A stretch of DNA of 64,000 nucleotides from Bacteroidetes bacterium UBA2664 (lineage in GTDB: Bacteria > Bacteroidota > Rhodothermia > Balneolales > Balneolaceae): the NCBI GenBank assembly GCA_002359315.1, contig DEMS01000013.1, positions 62,001-126,000 of the forward strand. Direction: 5' to 3'. Both the position numbers and the translations under genes were made by a program. The notes beneath the pieces were generated by a model, which did no database searches, was not told where the DNA came from, and saw only the letters and a program-made list of their open reading frames with translations. Below, piece by piece: positions 16,795 through 25,921 of this stretch; position 1 is the first letter of the stretch; each line of letters starts with the position of its first letter.

Positions 16795-16935
16795 GAGTAC
16801 TACAACAAGGTGTTCCTACAATGAACAATGAAGGGATCCAAAAAAAAGGGGGGTAACAATAGATGGTTTCTACAATGAAGGAATCTGACAACTTAATGAT
16901 CCTACAACGCAGAATTCCTACAATGGAAGATTCTT
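16795..16935. repeat. Cluster of short CTACAA-type repeats
   Basis: Between rlmN and the DUF2459 gene the motif CTACAA, mostly as CCTACAATG, occurs five times (near 16799, 16816, 16869, 16901 and 16918), several followed by GAAG. It looks like a decayed short tandem array. No gene or terminator is obvious. Confidence 0.45.
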
Positions 16936-17577
16936 TTACTGAATAGAATACCCCTCCTTAAGGGCTTGTTTGATGACATTTCCTGAGGTTAGACCATAAA
17001 TAGGGGTGATGGGATAACCGGTCTGACGAAGTGCCCTGGCCGTCCAGGTGTTGGAAGTTTTTGGCAGATAATAATGGCCGGATGCTTCGAAAAACTGACT
17101 GTTTGAGTAGAGTCCATCAGCCACAAATTTAATATTTCCATCTTCATCTCTACGAAACCGATCGGATATAAATATGCCCAGCTGCTCTGCACCTGCATGG
17201 CTTATCTGTATTCGAATCACCCGGCTGGTATAAAAATAGCGCTCAATGGGTAGATCAGTCGCTACTACGTGCAATACACTTCGAGTGGGTAGAAGGGCTG
17301 CTCTCAGCATCAGTCCAAATCCGGCATCCGGCTCAGAGTAGTATCTCAGATCGCCCCATCCGAACTTGAGGATTCTGCCTTCCGGCATTTTGGGATGATC
17401 AGGCAATAGGTGTTGAATATATTTGGACTCTATTGCAATACCGGCATGCCAGCCATGACTCACGACATAAACCGGAACCGGCCGGTCCTCTTCATTTGGC
17501 GGATAAAGATCCTGAATCGGGCTCAGACAACCTGTAAAGATTAAAAGAAATGCTAACAAAATAAGCGTACGCATCAT
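16936..17577 (-). CDS. DUF2459 (TIGR02117-like) lipoprotein
   Basis: The 213-residue product begins with a lipoprotein signal (LILLAFLLIFTGCLSP) whose lipobox cysteine is at about residue 17, so it is probably anchored to a membrane. The body starts VPVYVVSHGWHAGIAIESK, the defining motif of the DUF2459 family, and contains LKFGWGDLRYY. The family is of unknown function and widespread in Gram-negatives. The gene lies 13 bases downstream of the reductase gene 17591-18517 and is probably co-transcribed with it. Confidence 0.8.
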   Translation of the reverse strand: MMRTLILLAFLLIFTGCLSPIQDLYPPNEEDRPVPVYVVSHGWHAGIAIESKYIQHLLPDHPKMPEGRILKFGWGDLRYYSEPDAGFGLMLRAALLPTRSVLHVVATDLPIERYFYTSRVIRIQISHAGAEQLGIFISDRFRRDEDGNIKFVADGLYSNSQFFEASGHYYLPKTSNTWTARALRQTGYPITPIYGLTSGNVIKQALKEGYSIQ

Positions 17578-17590
17578 GGTTTCGCCAGAT

Positions 17591-18517
17591 TTAATATCCT
17601 CGTTTTTTGTCTACTGTATTCAATAGGTCCATTCCGGAGAGGATGCGTTTATAATTTTCTATCAGCAGGACGGCAACTTCATCGGGATCGGTAACGGATG
17701 CAATGTGCGGTGTAATTGTAATTTTTTTTCGTCCCCAAAACGGGTGAGAGTCCGGAAGCGGTTCTGTGCTAAACACATCCAATACAGCATGAGTGATGAT
17801 CCCTTTGTCCAGAGCATACACCAAGTCCTCCTCAATTAAATGTTCTCCACGGGCCACATTGATCAGAAATGCCGGTTTTTTCAGCTCTTTAAATAGATCC
17901 AGATCTAAAATGCCATCCGTTTTCGGTGTGAGAGGCAACAAATTGACGAGGATATGGGTCTGATTCAGAAATTCACCTAAAGTTCCGGCCGTATAAGTTG
18001 TTATTCCTTTAAGCTCTTTTTTTGATTGTGCCAAGCCATTTACCTTAAATCCATTTAAATAAAGCCTTTCAGCAGTTGTGCTGCCCAATTCACCCAGGCC
18101 CATAACACCCACGGTGAGTTCATCTTTCAGATAGGCCGGATGTGATTTCCAAACAGATTCCAGTTGCTGATTTCGATAGAGTTCACTGTTTCTGATAATA
18201 TTCAATACTGCTGTCAAGACATAATCACTCATCTGATCTGAGAGTGAGGGTACGACAACACGAGTGAGCTGTACATTGTCCGGTATGGTGTTGTCTCTCA
18301 GCAGATGATCAACACCGGCACCCAGTGAGGAGATGACCTTTAAATTCGGGTATGATTTCCAGATCTGTTGAGGATGGTGCCAGGCAACGGCAAATTGTAC
18401 GCGTGCAGGGTTGGTGGTGTTTGGCCAAATCTCGACATCGATATTTGAATCTGCATTCAGAATGGCATCTCTGAAGGGTTTCATATCACGCCGTTGTGCA
18501 ACCAGTAGGATAGACAT
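17591..18517 (-). CDS. GhrA-like D-2-hydroxyacid dehydrogenase
   Basis: This 308-residue NAD(P)H-dependent oxidoreductase resembles glyoxylate/hydroxypyruvate reductase A (312 residues in E. coli). The Rossmann motif is VGVMGLGELGSTTAERL, the catalytic arginine is in NVARGEHL, the glutamate in VFSTEPLP, and the histidine in ITPHIASVT. The early LGAGVDHLL segment is typical of the GhrA branch. The physiological substrate could be glyoxylate or hydroxypyruvate; this is a family inference. It heads a two-gene unit with the DUF2459 lipoprotein. Confidence 0.85.
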   Translation of the reverse strand: MSILLVAQRRDMKPFRDAILNADSNIDVEIWPNTTNPARVQFAVAWHHPQQIWKSYPNLKVISSLGAGVDHLLRDNTIPDNVQLTRVVVPSLSDQMSDYVLTAVLNIIRNSELYRNQQLESVWKSHPAYLKDELTVGVMGLGELGSTTAERLYLNGFKVNGLAQSKKELKGITTYTAGTLGEFLNQTHILVNLLPLTPKTDGILDLDLFKELKKPAFLINVARGEHLIEEDLVYALDKGIITHAVLDVFSTEPLPDSHPFWGRKKITITPHIASVTDPDEVAVLLIENYKRILSGMDLLNTVDKKRGY

Positions 18518-18615
18518 GGGTTTAAAATTGACTTAGTAAATAGAACTTAATAATGTGAGTTTGAGATAAGATTGAATACCTCATATTAAAGCGGTAGTGA
18601 TATACTATCCCACTA

Positions 18616-18643
18616 CGTCCTCCTGAAATAAATTCAGGATGAC
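18616..18643. repeat. Half copy of the dispersed inverted-end repeat, copy D
   Basis: The hairpin CGTCCTCCTGAAATAAATTC continuing AGGATGAC is the reverse complement of the left end of the elements at 9164 and 61918. Only one end is present, in the 138-bp gap between the DinB and reductase genes, so it is a partial or solo copy. Confidence 0.65.
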
Positions 18644-18655
18644 AGTTTCTATCAC

Positions 18656-19216
18656 TTAATTGCTAATTTTAAATAAAGTTTGCTCTGCCTGCCAAAGATG
18701 TCTGCTTTGATGTGCTTCCAGCAGGAGAATGTATTCAATCAAGCTCATTTTGATAAAGAATATTCGGTGTCTGAATTTAATTTTATTCAGGTCTAATCTT
18801 CTGAACTCAAGTTCATCAATCAGAGTCAGCAATTCACGGTTTGTAATTAGTAATTGTCCATATTGTTGACGATAATTATCGCTATCTATATCGAGGGGAG
18901 ACATTGGAGCGATCGTATTAATCTTAATTTTGTAAGGCGGTTTAATGAAACGGATTACCGGACTGATTAACATTCGTGGAGAGAAATGTTCATCCAGGAA
19001 AGTTGGAAGGTCGTCCGGTTTTACGGCACTTCGAATCATATCAAGATAGATTTCATTAAACATGACTAAATGTTCAAAGATCTCACCAACACACCAGGAA
19101 GAGGGGTCGGGTTTTGTAGTAATTAGTTCATCGGATAATGATGAAAATTTTTCCGTTTTTGATACTAAACTGTTGATAAGGTCGGTCAGTTCACGATAAG
19201 AGTATCCTTTTTTCAT
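18656..19216 (-). CDS. DinB-superfamily protein
   Basis: The 186-residue product has the four-helix DinB/YfiT-like layout. Metal-ligand histidines are suggested by WCVGEIFEHLVMFNE around residue 48 and by HQSRHLWQAEQTL near the C terminus. Members of this superfamily include thiol S-transferases and metal-dependent hydrolases, but most are uncharacterised. It is divergent from an ArsR regulator gene, with a 20-bp palindrome between them, so it is likely to be a target of that regulator. A second DinB-type gene is at 46992-47534. Confidence 0.75.
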   Translation of the reverse strand: MKKGYSYRELTDLINSLVSKTEKFSSLSDELITTKPDPSSWCVGEIFEHLVMFNEIYLDMIRSAVKPDDLPTFLDEHFSPRMLISPVIRFIKPPYKIKINTIAPMSPLDIDSDNYRQQYGQLLITNRELLTLIDELEFRRLDLNKIKFRHRIFFIKMSLIEYILLLEAHQSRHLWQAEQTLFKISN

Positions 19217-19308
19217 GATTGAATGCTTCTAAATGGAGTTTATGATACTTCTAATTTACTATTTATATAGATGGAAGTCACTTTGATTGCTTTAAAATAA
19301 TTACTATA

Positions 19309-19328
19309 ATATCGTATATATACGATAT
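19309..19328. promoter_or_regulatory. 20-bp perfect palindrome, probable ArsR operator
   Basis: ATATCGTATATATACGATAT is a perfect palindrome ending 7 bases before the ArsR start codon and 93 bases from the divergent DinB gene start. ArsR-family dimers bind such imperfect or perfect AT-rich dyads, so this is very probably the autoregulatory site that also controls the DinB gene. No Shine-Dalgarno is visible before the ArsR gene, so a near-leaderless transcript is possible. Confidence 0.65.
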
Positions 19329-19335
19329 ACAATTT

Positions 19336-19656
19336 ATGGCTGTTAAAAAAACGGATAAAATAGGTGAACCATACGATAAAACAGCAAATTTTGCCCGGGC
19401 ATTAGCACATCCCGCAAGAGTAAAGATTGTGGAGCTGTTGTCCGAAGAGGATGCCATGACATGCGGAATGATCACCAAACAGATACCCCTTTCCCAAGCA
19501 ACCGTTTCTCAACACCTTAAAATTCTTCGGGATTCCAACGTGATCAACATGGAAAAGGATGGACTTAAATCAATCTACTCTCTCAACTCTTCAACCGTCT
19601 CAGATGCACACTCGTTTATATACGCCCTTCTCAATCAATTGGTAAATCCACTTTAA
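19336..19656 (+). CDS. ArsR-family transcriptional regulator
   Basis: This 106-residue winged-helix repressor has the typical order: LAHPARVKIVELLSEE, then the recognition helix QATVSQHLKILRDSNVI and the wing MEKDGLKSIYSL. The metal-site motif of classical ArsR (CxC in the early helix) is missing; only one cysteine (MTCGM) occurs, so it is more likely to respond to a non-metal or redox signal. It probably controls itself and the divergent DinB gene through the adjacent palindrome. Confidence 0.9.
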   Translation: MAVKKTDKIGEPYDKTANFARALAHPARVKIVELLSEEDAMTCGMITKQIPLSQATVSQHLKILRDSNVINMEKDGLKSIYSLNSSTVSDAHSFIYALLNQLVNPL

Positions 19657-19814
19657 CAGAATCTTTCCGCCAAATAATGTGCCACTGTCCTATGCTAAAG
19701 CTTCGGACTGCCTATCAATAGTCGTCCTGGAATTAAGTTATCAAGTAGTTCAAGACGATCACTGTTTACACAAAAAACTATTAATCAGTTAAATCGTCTG
19801 AAAATGATTTGCCC

Positions 19815-20336
19815 CTATCTGCCATAATCATCCTGTAACCTGACAATATCCTCCTCATCCGACAGTTGATCCGGATCTGAATGCTGCCAAATTTCAGCTA
19901 CAACCGCCCAATCATTTAAACCCACCAATCGGTGTCTCTCACCCTGATCCAATTGGATCACATCTCCCTTTTTAAGCACCTTAAGGTCACCTTGTTCATC
20001 CGTATCACTCGATATAACACCGACCTCACCCTCAGCAACTGTCCAAAGTTCTGATCTTCTATGATGGTATTGCCATGATAGCCTTTGCTCAGGTTGTACC
20101 AGCAATATTTTTGGACTCAAGTGCAAGCTGGTATCTATCTTTCCGATTGAAGTTCCAGAAAAAAAATGATCAATAAACGACCGGGTATAATCTGTATCTA
20201 TCACAAAAAATCCGCCCCAAGGCCTGCTATCATCTTTTGATTCTATCTTGATCCCATTTTCATTCAGAGATTGTTCAATCTGTTGAAAAACAGCTCTCTT
20301 TTTTTCTTCTGTAATATTGGATTCTTTCATGAACAT
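19815..20336 (-). CDS. Stand-alone type II mannose-6-phosphate isomerase-like cupin
   Basis: The 173-residue product is a single cupin domain. It carries the family run RPWGGFFVID, then PEQRLSWQYHHRRSELWTV with the metal-binding histidines, GDVIQLDQGERHRL with a third histidine, and the ending EDIVRLQDDYGR, which is the usual C terminus of the PMI domain in ManC-type bifunctional enzymes. Here it is not fused to a guanylyltransferase. It may isomerise mannose-6-phosphate for GDP-mannose or a related sugar. A second ATG lies two codons downstream. Confidence 0.85.
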   Translation of the reverse strand: MFMKESNITEEKKRAVFQQIEQSLNENGIKIESKDDSRPWGGFFVIDTDYTRSFIDHFFSGTSIGKIDTSLHLSPKILLVQPEQRLSWQYHHRRSELWTVAEGEVGVISSDTDEQGDLKVLKKGDVIQLDQGERHRLVGLNDWAVVAEIWQHSDPDQLSDEEDIVRLQDDYGR

Positions 20337-20432
20337 TTTTCTGATGGTTATATTCCTCCCAGCAATCTGTAATAAATATAGGTCGATTTAGAAAGAAAAG
20401 AGAGATTAATTATAAAAAAGAGATGAGAAATA

Positions 20433-20801
20433 TCAGACTGCCAGTCTTAAACTGATCGATTCAATTGCAGACGAAAGAGATCTGAAATTCAACGGTTTGA
20501 TCAGGTAGGCATCGTGTTGAGTTTCATTGGCTAATTCTCGATGATACTGATCTGAATTCGCTGTTGTGTATACGACTGAATGGGGGCGTTTTTCTTGCGC
20601 TATTCGAACAATATCAATCCCTGATAGATCAGAATCTAAATTAATGTCCACCAAGAGAAGATCAGGCTTAAATTCATCAATCAAATCTAACGCTTCTTTT
20701 GGAGTGTAAGCTTTTTGAATTTTAGAAAAACCCATCTTCTTAAGCATAACCTCAAGGGTTAGCGACAAAACTGCATTATCTTCAATGACTAAAACGCGCA
20801 T
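20433..20801 (-). CDS. Stand-alone response regulator receiver protein
   Basis: This 122-residue CheY-like protein has only a receiver domain: acidic pair MRVLVIEDN, phosphoacceptor aspartate in DLLLVDINL near residue 52, the conserved threonine in VVYTTAN and the lysine in YLIKPL. There is no output domain, so it must act by protein contact or feed a phosphorelay. No histidine kinase is adjacent. Confidence 0.88.
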   Translation of the reverse strand: MRVLVIEDNAVLSLTLEVMLKKMGFSKIQKAYTPKEALDLIDEFKPDLLLVDINLDSDLSGIDIVRIAQEKRPHSVVYTTANSDQYHRELANETQHDAYLIKPLNFRSLSSAIESISLRLAV

Positions 20802-20939
20802 GATTTATGCTTGATTTGTTAATTTACTCGAATAAGAATGGTATCTCTTCCTCGGATCGATTGCTATTACAATTTAACAATAATTACAGGTCTAAATAAA
20901 GTCGAATCACGTTAGAATTTCTTAATTAACAATGTGTAA

Positions 20940-22088
20940 TCACCACTTTCCCTCACGAATTGGATAACTGCCCAGAACTTTTAAGTATTGAGACTTTTTT
21001 TTCAATTTTAACAGGGTGTCTGCAATTCTGGGCTCATCTCTGTTGCCTTCTATATCAAGATAAAAAAGAGATTGCCATGGATGACCCATCCGGGGCCTGG
21101 ATTCCAGCTTTGTCATATTGATTCCATTGTCTCCCAATAAATTAAGACAATTTAAAAGAGCGCCTTTTTCATCAACAGTCGCAAAGATCAGGGATGTTTT
21201 ACAATTTAGCTGTGGATCACATTTGATACTCTCTTTTCCTACCACAACAAAACGGGTATAATTTTCATCCTGATTGGCCAGATGACTTTTCAGTATCTGC
21301 AGTCCATAGATCTCAGCTGCATAGGAACTGGCAATAGCGGCTTGAGAGAGATCCGCATCATCGCGTACTTTTCTCGCTGCCATCGCTGTGTCAAAATAGG
21401 TCTCAACATGACATCTGGGAAGGGATGATAAAAATTTACTGCACTGTGCGATGGCCTGTGGATGTGATAAAATACGCCTTACATTTCCAATTTTTACCTC
21501 AGCAGGAGCCATTAAACAGTGATTGATGTGTAAAACTTCTTCTCCTGAAATATAAAGTTCTTTTTCATTAAGAAGGTCATAGGTATCATTGATAGAACCC
21601 GCAGTCGTGTTCTCAATCGGCAATATAGATACATCCACTTCACCGCGTTCAACCGCGTCGGCAGCTTCTTCAAATCGAGTATATCCAATACACTCTACAT
21701 GCTGATAGCGCTGTTCAAAATGCCTGATCGCCGCTTGGTGACTAAATGCCCCATCTGTTCCCTGATAGGAGACCCGAATGGACTTCGCTTTAGATTTCTC
21801 ATTTTGATGATCCACCAATGCATGGGTCTGATATCTGACAGAATGCTGAATAATTTCCCGGAAAAGTTGTTCCAAAAAATAGGGATCCATCCCTGCTTCA
21901 TGAGCTTTTCGGCGAATTTTGGCAAGCAGCTTATCTTCTCTCTCCGGATCACGAATCTCATCAGCTCTTTCCAGCTTCCCGGAGATTACTTGCTGGACAA
22001 TTTTTTGCCGCTCTCCCAGTGCTTTCACTATTTTATCATCCAGCTGATCAATCATCTTTCGGATTTCGTCCAGTGACTCTGCAGACAT
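20940..22088 (-). CDS. pheA: PheA, bifunctional chorismate mutase/prephenate dehydratase
   Basis: This 382-residue enzyme makes phenylpyruvate from chorismate via prephenate. Residues 1-90 are the AroQ chorismate mutase (LDEIRKMIDQLDDKIVKAL). Residues 108-290 are prephenate dehydratase (YQGTDGAFSHQAAI, ENTTAGSINDTYDLL, and the conserved TRF in NYTRFVVV). A C-terminal ACT domain (about 297-375) senses phenylalanine, with the ESRP motif in KLESRPRMG. Feedback inhibition by phenylalanine is expected. It is the last gene of the tight minus-strand run beginning at the phosphorylase gene, 2 bases after the AAA+ gene. Confidence 0.95.
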   Translation of the reverse strand: MSAESLDEIRKMIDQLDDKIVKALGERQKIVQQVISGKLERADEIRDPEREDKLLAKIRRKAHEAGMDPYFLEQLFREIIQHSVRYQTHALVDHQNEKSKAKSIRVSYQGTDGAFSHQAAIRHFEQRYQHVECIGYTRFEEAADAVERGEVDVSILPIENTTAGSINDTYDLLNEKELYISGEEVLHINHCLMAPAEVKIGNVRRILSHPQAIAQCSKFLSSLPRCHVETYFDTAMAARKVRDDADLSQAAIASSYAAEIYGLQILKSHLANQDENYTRFVVVGKESIKCDPQLNCKTSLIFATVDEKGALLNCLNLLGDNGINMTKLESRPRMGHPWQSLFYLDIEGNRDEPRIADTLLKLKKKSQYLKVLGSYPIREGKW

Positions 22089-22090
22089 TT

Positions 22091-23803
22091 CTATCGTACC
22101 GTTTCTTTTAATTTTTGAATCTGACTTAAAACTTTATTTCGGTCTAATTTACGATACCTTTCCGGCAGAAGCGATTTTGATGTGCACTCAGATACCGCAG
22201 CGAGTGTCTGTAACTGAACTTCTTCAGGATAGGTAGGAGGCAGAAAATCGGCAAAAACGAAATCCAGAATATCCGGAGTAGTTTTTGCAAGGCCTTCAGA
22301 GGCTGTTTTAAATTTAGCACGTGTCAAGGCAGCTTCCATATCTGCACCGGAAAGGGTTAGCTCTCCCTTAAGAATAGATTTTGGAATATATTCTTCCGCC
22401 AATTCTAGTCCCGTTTTCTTTTTCATTGCATTAAAAAGCTCTATCCTTTCTGTTTCGTTATCAGGAGGGAATAGAGCGATATGCTCTTCAGCGCGTCCCT
22501 GTCTCTTTAAGTCAATCGGCATCAGATCGGGACGTGCAGTCATCAGAAACCAAATTATTCTGCCTCGATTGGATGTATCACTCATAAATGTCGCAATCTG
22601 TGAAAAGACACGACTGGATACGCCACTATCCCCGGATGATGATCGATTGCCCAGATAGGCATCAGCCTCATCAATCATGACAGCAACCGGGGCCATCGCT
22701 TTTAACAGATTGAGTATTTTTTCAAGGTTACCTTCCGTAACACCCTGCCATTGACTCCTGAAGTTTTTAAGTTTTACCATCGGGATTCCAACTTCTCCGG
22801 AAAATTGTGTCACTAAATACGTTTTGCCGGTGCCGACAGGCCCACAAACTAAATACCCCATCGGGATCACATCCCGACGTCCCATTTTCAGTGCCTGAAT
22901 CGTCTGTCGCAAGTGAGTTTTTACTTTGGTATGACCCGCAACTCTGTCCAGATTGCCTTCACTCTGAACAAATTCGAGCAACCCATATGCTTCAGCCTCA
23001 ATAAGTTCTTTTTTAATTTCAGTTAACGACTCAAATGTGATCAACTCATTATTCTGACTGGCATTGGAAAGAATGCTTTTTATCTTCAAATAACCTAAAC
23101 CGGCAGTCATTTGTGCCATAACCGGGATGGGTACTTTCGAAATTGTACTGTAAACTTCAGAATCACACTCCTGTTGAATGTAGCTGAGTCTGCTCTTCTC
23201 ATCCGGAAGGGGTATTCGGATTTCAGAAGAGTATGGGTTTTGAATCATTGTACGATTCAGGTCAGAGAGATTCTCTGTCAACAGAACGGTTGTGAAATCA
23301 GCCGCCAAAAACAGAGGATCATGAGCCCATTTTAATAGATAGACCAGTGAGTTTCGATCTTCTGATCCGGTACTGCCCGCTTCATTTGCAGGCACAATCG
23401 TTTCAGCAAAATCGATAATAAGCGCGACACTCTTTTTTTGATCCAGGCGTGAACGGAAATACTGCTCCAAAATATTAAATGCAGAAACCGGATCTTTGGG
23501 TAGTTTTTTAGCGTGTTCAGTACCGGCAATAGTATCCCTGCCGGTTAATGCCTGATTAAAATCCTGCTGTGATTTATGATCCCTGAAATAGATACCGGAG
23601 GCACGATCATAAAAAATGACAATCTCCCGAGCTCCAAAAAACTCTTCAGCCATAAAAGTTTTTAGGCGATGGAACGTACTTCCTTCTTCTCTTTCAACCT
23701 GAACCAGATCATGGACATTGCCATGTATAATGAACTGATTCAGGGTTCTCCCTAAATATTTCTTGGCAAAATGTTGTGCCCAAACCGGATAATTCTCAAT
23801 CAT
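22091..23803 (-). CDS. AAA+ ATPase with degenerate N-terminal AAA-like module
   Basis: The 570-residue product has a C-terminal AAA+ motor of the CDC48/FtsH/Ycf46 kind: Walker A GPVGTGKT (321-328), Walker B VAVMIDEAD (about 373-381), sensor MTARPD and arginine finger region RQGRAEEHI. The first 250 residues (LNQFIIHGNVHDLVQ, IIDFAETIVP, IRIPLPDEKSRLSYI) look like an AAA-like fold without a Walker A, an arrangement that recalls Ycf46-type proteins. No membrane helix or protease domain is present. It is encoded in the same run as PspA and its coiled-coil partners, so an unfoldase or remodelling role on that system is a plausible inference. Confidence 0.8.
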   Translation of the reverse strand: MIENYPVWAQHFAKKYLGRTLNQFIIHGNVHDLVQVEREEGSTFHRLKTFMAEEFFGAREIVIFYDRASGIYFRDHKSQQDFNQALTGRDTIAGTEHAKKLPKDPVSAFNILEQYFRSRLDQKKSVALIIDFAETIVPANEAGSTGSEDRNSLVYLLKWAHDPLFLAADFTTVLLTENLSDLNRTMIQNPYSSEIRIPLPDEKSRLSYIQQECDSEVYSTISKVPIPVMAQMTAGLGYLKIKSILSNASQNNELITFESLTEIKKELIEAEAYGLLEFVQSEGNLDRVAGHTKVKTHLRQTIQALKMGRRDVIPMGYLVCGPVGTGKTYLVTQFSGEVGIPMVKLKNFRSQWQGVTEGNLEKILNLLKAMAPVAVMIDEADAYLGNRSSSGDSGVSSRVFSQIATFMSDTSNRGRIIWFLMTARPDLMPIDLKRQGRAEEHIALFPPDNETERIELFNAMKKKTGLELAEEYIPKSILKGELTLSGADMEAALTRAKFKTASEGLAKTTPDILDFVFADFLPPTYPEEVQLQTLAAVSECTSKSLLPERYRKLDRNKVLSQIQKLKETVR

Positions 23804-23847
23804 CAGCTTCCTATGTCGAAATTTTAACAGTTATTGACCATCGGTTC

Positions 23848-25131
23848 TTATTCACCTGAATTGATAATCAGTTTGATGGTTTCAAGTTTACTTTGAGTCG
23901 CTTTTAAAATGATAAAGGAATTTCCGAAAATCTGTAATTCTTCATTAATCTTGGGTATGCGGCCTATGTGATGAATGATATATCCGGCTACGGTTTCAAA
24001 ATCACCCAGTGTCTCATCCAAAACAACTTCAGGATACTCATCTGTTAATTCATCCAATTCTACAGTCCCTGAAATTAAGTAGGTATTGTTAGAGATCTTC
24101 TTGATGATTTCATCATCTTTATCATACTCATCTTGAATGTCGCCAACCACCTCTTCAATTAAATCTTCAATTGTAACCATCCCCGCAGTCCCCCCATATT
24201 CGTCGATAACAATGGCGACTGAAATATTACTTTGACGAAATTCAGTGAGCAGATCTTTCGATTTTTTACTGGATGGAATTAATTTGACCGGACGGATGAT
24301 ATCGGCGATGTTCTTTGGATAACCAAACATATCATACGCAAAAACAACCCCGATAATATCATCGATAGTGTCTTGATAGACCGGTATTTTTGAGTACCCG
24401 GATTCAATAAAAGCTCTGTTCAATTCTTCAACTGAAGCATTTTTTTCTACGGCTACGATTTCAGTTCTGGGTACCATTGTTTCCCGGACTCTCTTATTGG
24501 AAAGCTCCAGGACATTTTGAAGCAGTTCAGTATCGTCCTGATCAATTTCATGGCTTCCGCCACTCTCTGATAACTCCCGAAAAATAATCGCCATGTCATG
24601 AATACGATAGGCTTTTGAACTTTTTTCATTTTCAATCTTTAAAAATTTCACCAACAGGGCAGACATCCAATCGGCAATCAGGATCAATGGCCATAATATC
24701 CAGTTGGTAATTCGAAGCGGAAATGCGATCATTTTCACAAAAAAATCAGCTTGTGATCTGAAGATCGCTTTCGCAAGAATCTCTCCAAATATGAGAATAA
24801 CCACAGAGGCAATAATTGTTTGAATGATCAAAACCGTTGATGAGAGTGGTTCTGCACTAAATAATTTACTCCAAATGATGGCAATAGGTTCAGCCAGAAA
24901 TATTGCCATAAGGGTAGCATATAAAACATTTACAATGTTGTTGCCTACCAATGTCGTGGTCAAAAAACTTTCTGGATTTTTATTGAAAAAGTGAAGTGAA
25001 CGACCCCGAATCGAATTTTTCCGTGACTCAATCTCCAGTTTAAGCTTATTTGCTGTAACAAATGCCATCTCAGATCCTGAGAAAAAAGCACTTAATAAAA
25101 CAACAATCACAATGTATAAAAGTTCGGGCAT
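23848..25131 (-). CDS. CNNM/CorC-family membrane protein with CBS pair
   Basis: This 427-residue protein has an N-terminal DUF21/CNNM membrane domain (about 1-190, starting MPELLYIVIVVLLSAFFSG, with SGSEMAFVTANKLKLE), two CBS domains (about 210-330, with VRETMVPRTEIVAVEK and IDEYGGTAGMVTIEDLIEE), and a C-terminal CorC_HlyC transporter-associated domain. Family members are linked to magnesium or cobalt efflux and resistance. The CorC-type motif set is complete. It begins 3 bases after the crotonase gene ends and is co-transcribed with the PspA cluster. Confidence 0.93.
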   Translation of the reverse strand: MPELLYIVIVVLLSAFFSGSEMAFVTANKLKLEIESRKNSIRGRSLHFFNKNPESFLTTTLVGNNIVNVLYATLMAIFLAEPIAIIWSKLFSAEPLSSTVLIIQTIIASVVILIFGEILAKAIFRSQADFFVKMIAFPLRITNWILWPLILIADWMSALLVKFLKIENEKSSKAYRIHDMAIIFRELSESGGSHEIDQDDTELLQNVLELSNKRVRETMVPRTEIVAVEKNASVEELNRAFIESGYSKIPVYQDTIDDIIGVVFAYDMFGYPKNIADIIRPVKLIPSSKKSKDLLTEFRQSNISVAIVIDEYGGTAGMVTIEDLIEEVVGDIQDEYDKDDEIIKKISNNTYLISGTVELDELTDEYPEVVLDETLGDFETVAGYIIHHIGRIPKINEELQIFGNSFIILKATQSKLETIKLIINSGE

Positions 25132-25134
25132 CTG

Positions 25135-25920
25135 TTAATTTCCTTTGAAGTCGGCATTACGTTTTTCAAGAAATGCATTTGTGCCTTCCCGAAAATCGTT
25201 TGTGTTACACAACTGCCCAAACAGAGTGGCTTCTTTTGTGTAACTATTGGTTGAATATACAGAATTAATAGCTTCAATAGCTTTTTCAAGTGCAAGTGGG
25301 CCATTTTTGAGCATTTTTTCCGCAAGATTGACAGTGTATCCCATTGCATCAGCAGTCGATGCAACATGATTGACCAACCCTATGTTGAGCGCCTCTTCGG
25401 CTTTGATGGGCTGTCCTGTTAAAATCATTTCCATTGCTTTTGACTTGCCGATAAGGTTTGGAAGTCTCTGAGTCCCCCCATAGCCGGGTATCAGGCCCAG
25501 AGAGACTTCCGGCAGGCCAATAAGGGCATTTTCCGTTGCAATGCGAATATGACAAGCCATAGCCAATTCAGCACCGCCACCAAGGGCATACCCGTTAATC
25601 AATGCGATAACCGGTTTATTAAAGGATTCAATTTGATCAAAAATAGCCTGTCCGGAAGCTGAAAGAGATTCCCCTTGCTGTTTCGTCAAGGAACTCAATT
25701 CTTTGATGTCAGCACCGGCTACAAATGCCTTTTCACCGGCTCCGGTTATAATTAATACACCGGTTTTGGGGTCACTGCGAAGCATTTGGAACAGTTGATC
25801 CAGCTCATGTAGAACGGATCTGTTTAGAGCATTTAACTTATCAGGGCGATTTATCGTCAGGACCGATACCCTATTTTGATTTTGTTCGAGTTTCAAAAAT
25901 TCAAAATCAGAACTCTTCAT
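25135..25920 (-). CDS. Enoyl-CoA hydratase/isomerase (crotonase) family enzyme
   Basis: This 261-residue enzyme belongs to the crotonase family and probably hydrates short-chain enoyl-CoAs (3-hydroxybutyryl-CoA dehydratase type). The oxyanion-hole segments are GEKAFVAGADIKEL and YALGGGAELAMACHIRIA, and the general-acid/base glutamates lie in the latter and in GLPEVSLGLIPGYGGTQRL. It is embedded, with a 1-base gap, between the 294-residue coiled-coil membrane protein and the CNNM gene, which is an unusual place for a fatty-acid or butanoate enzyme. Confidence 0.9.
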   Translation of the reverse strand: MKSSDFEFLKLEQNQNRVSVLTINRPDKLNALNRSVLHELDQLFQMLRSDPKTGVLIITGAGEKAFVAGADIKELSSLTKQQGESLSASGQAIFDQIESFNKPVIALINGYALGGGAELAMACHIRIATENALIGLPEVSLGLIPGYGGTQRLPNLIGKSKAMEMILTGQPIKAEEALNIGLVNHVASTADAMGYTVNLAEKMLKNGPLALEKAIEAINSVYSTNSYTKEATLFGQLCNTNDFREGTNAFLEKRNADFKGN

Positions 25921-25921
25921 A

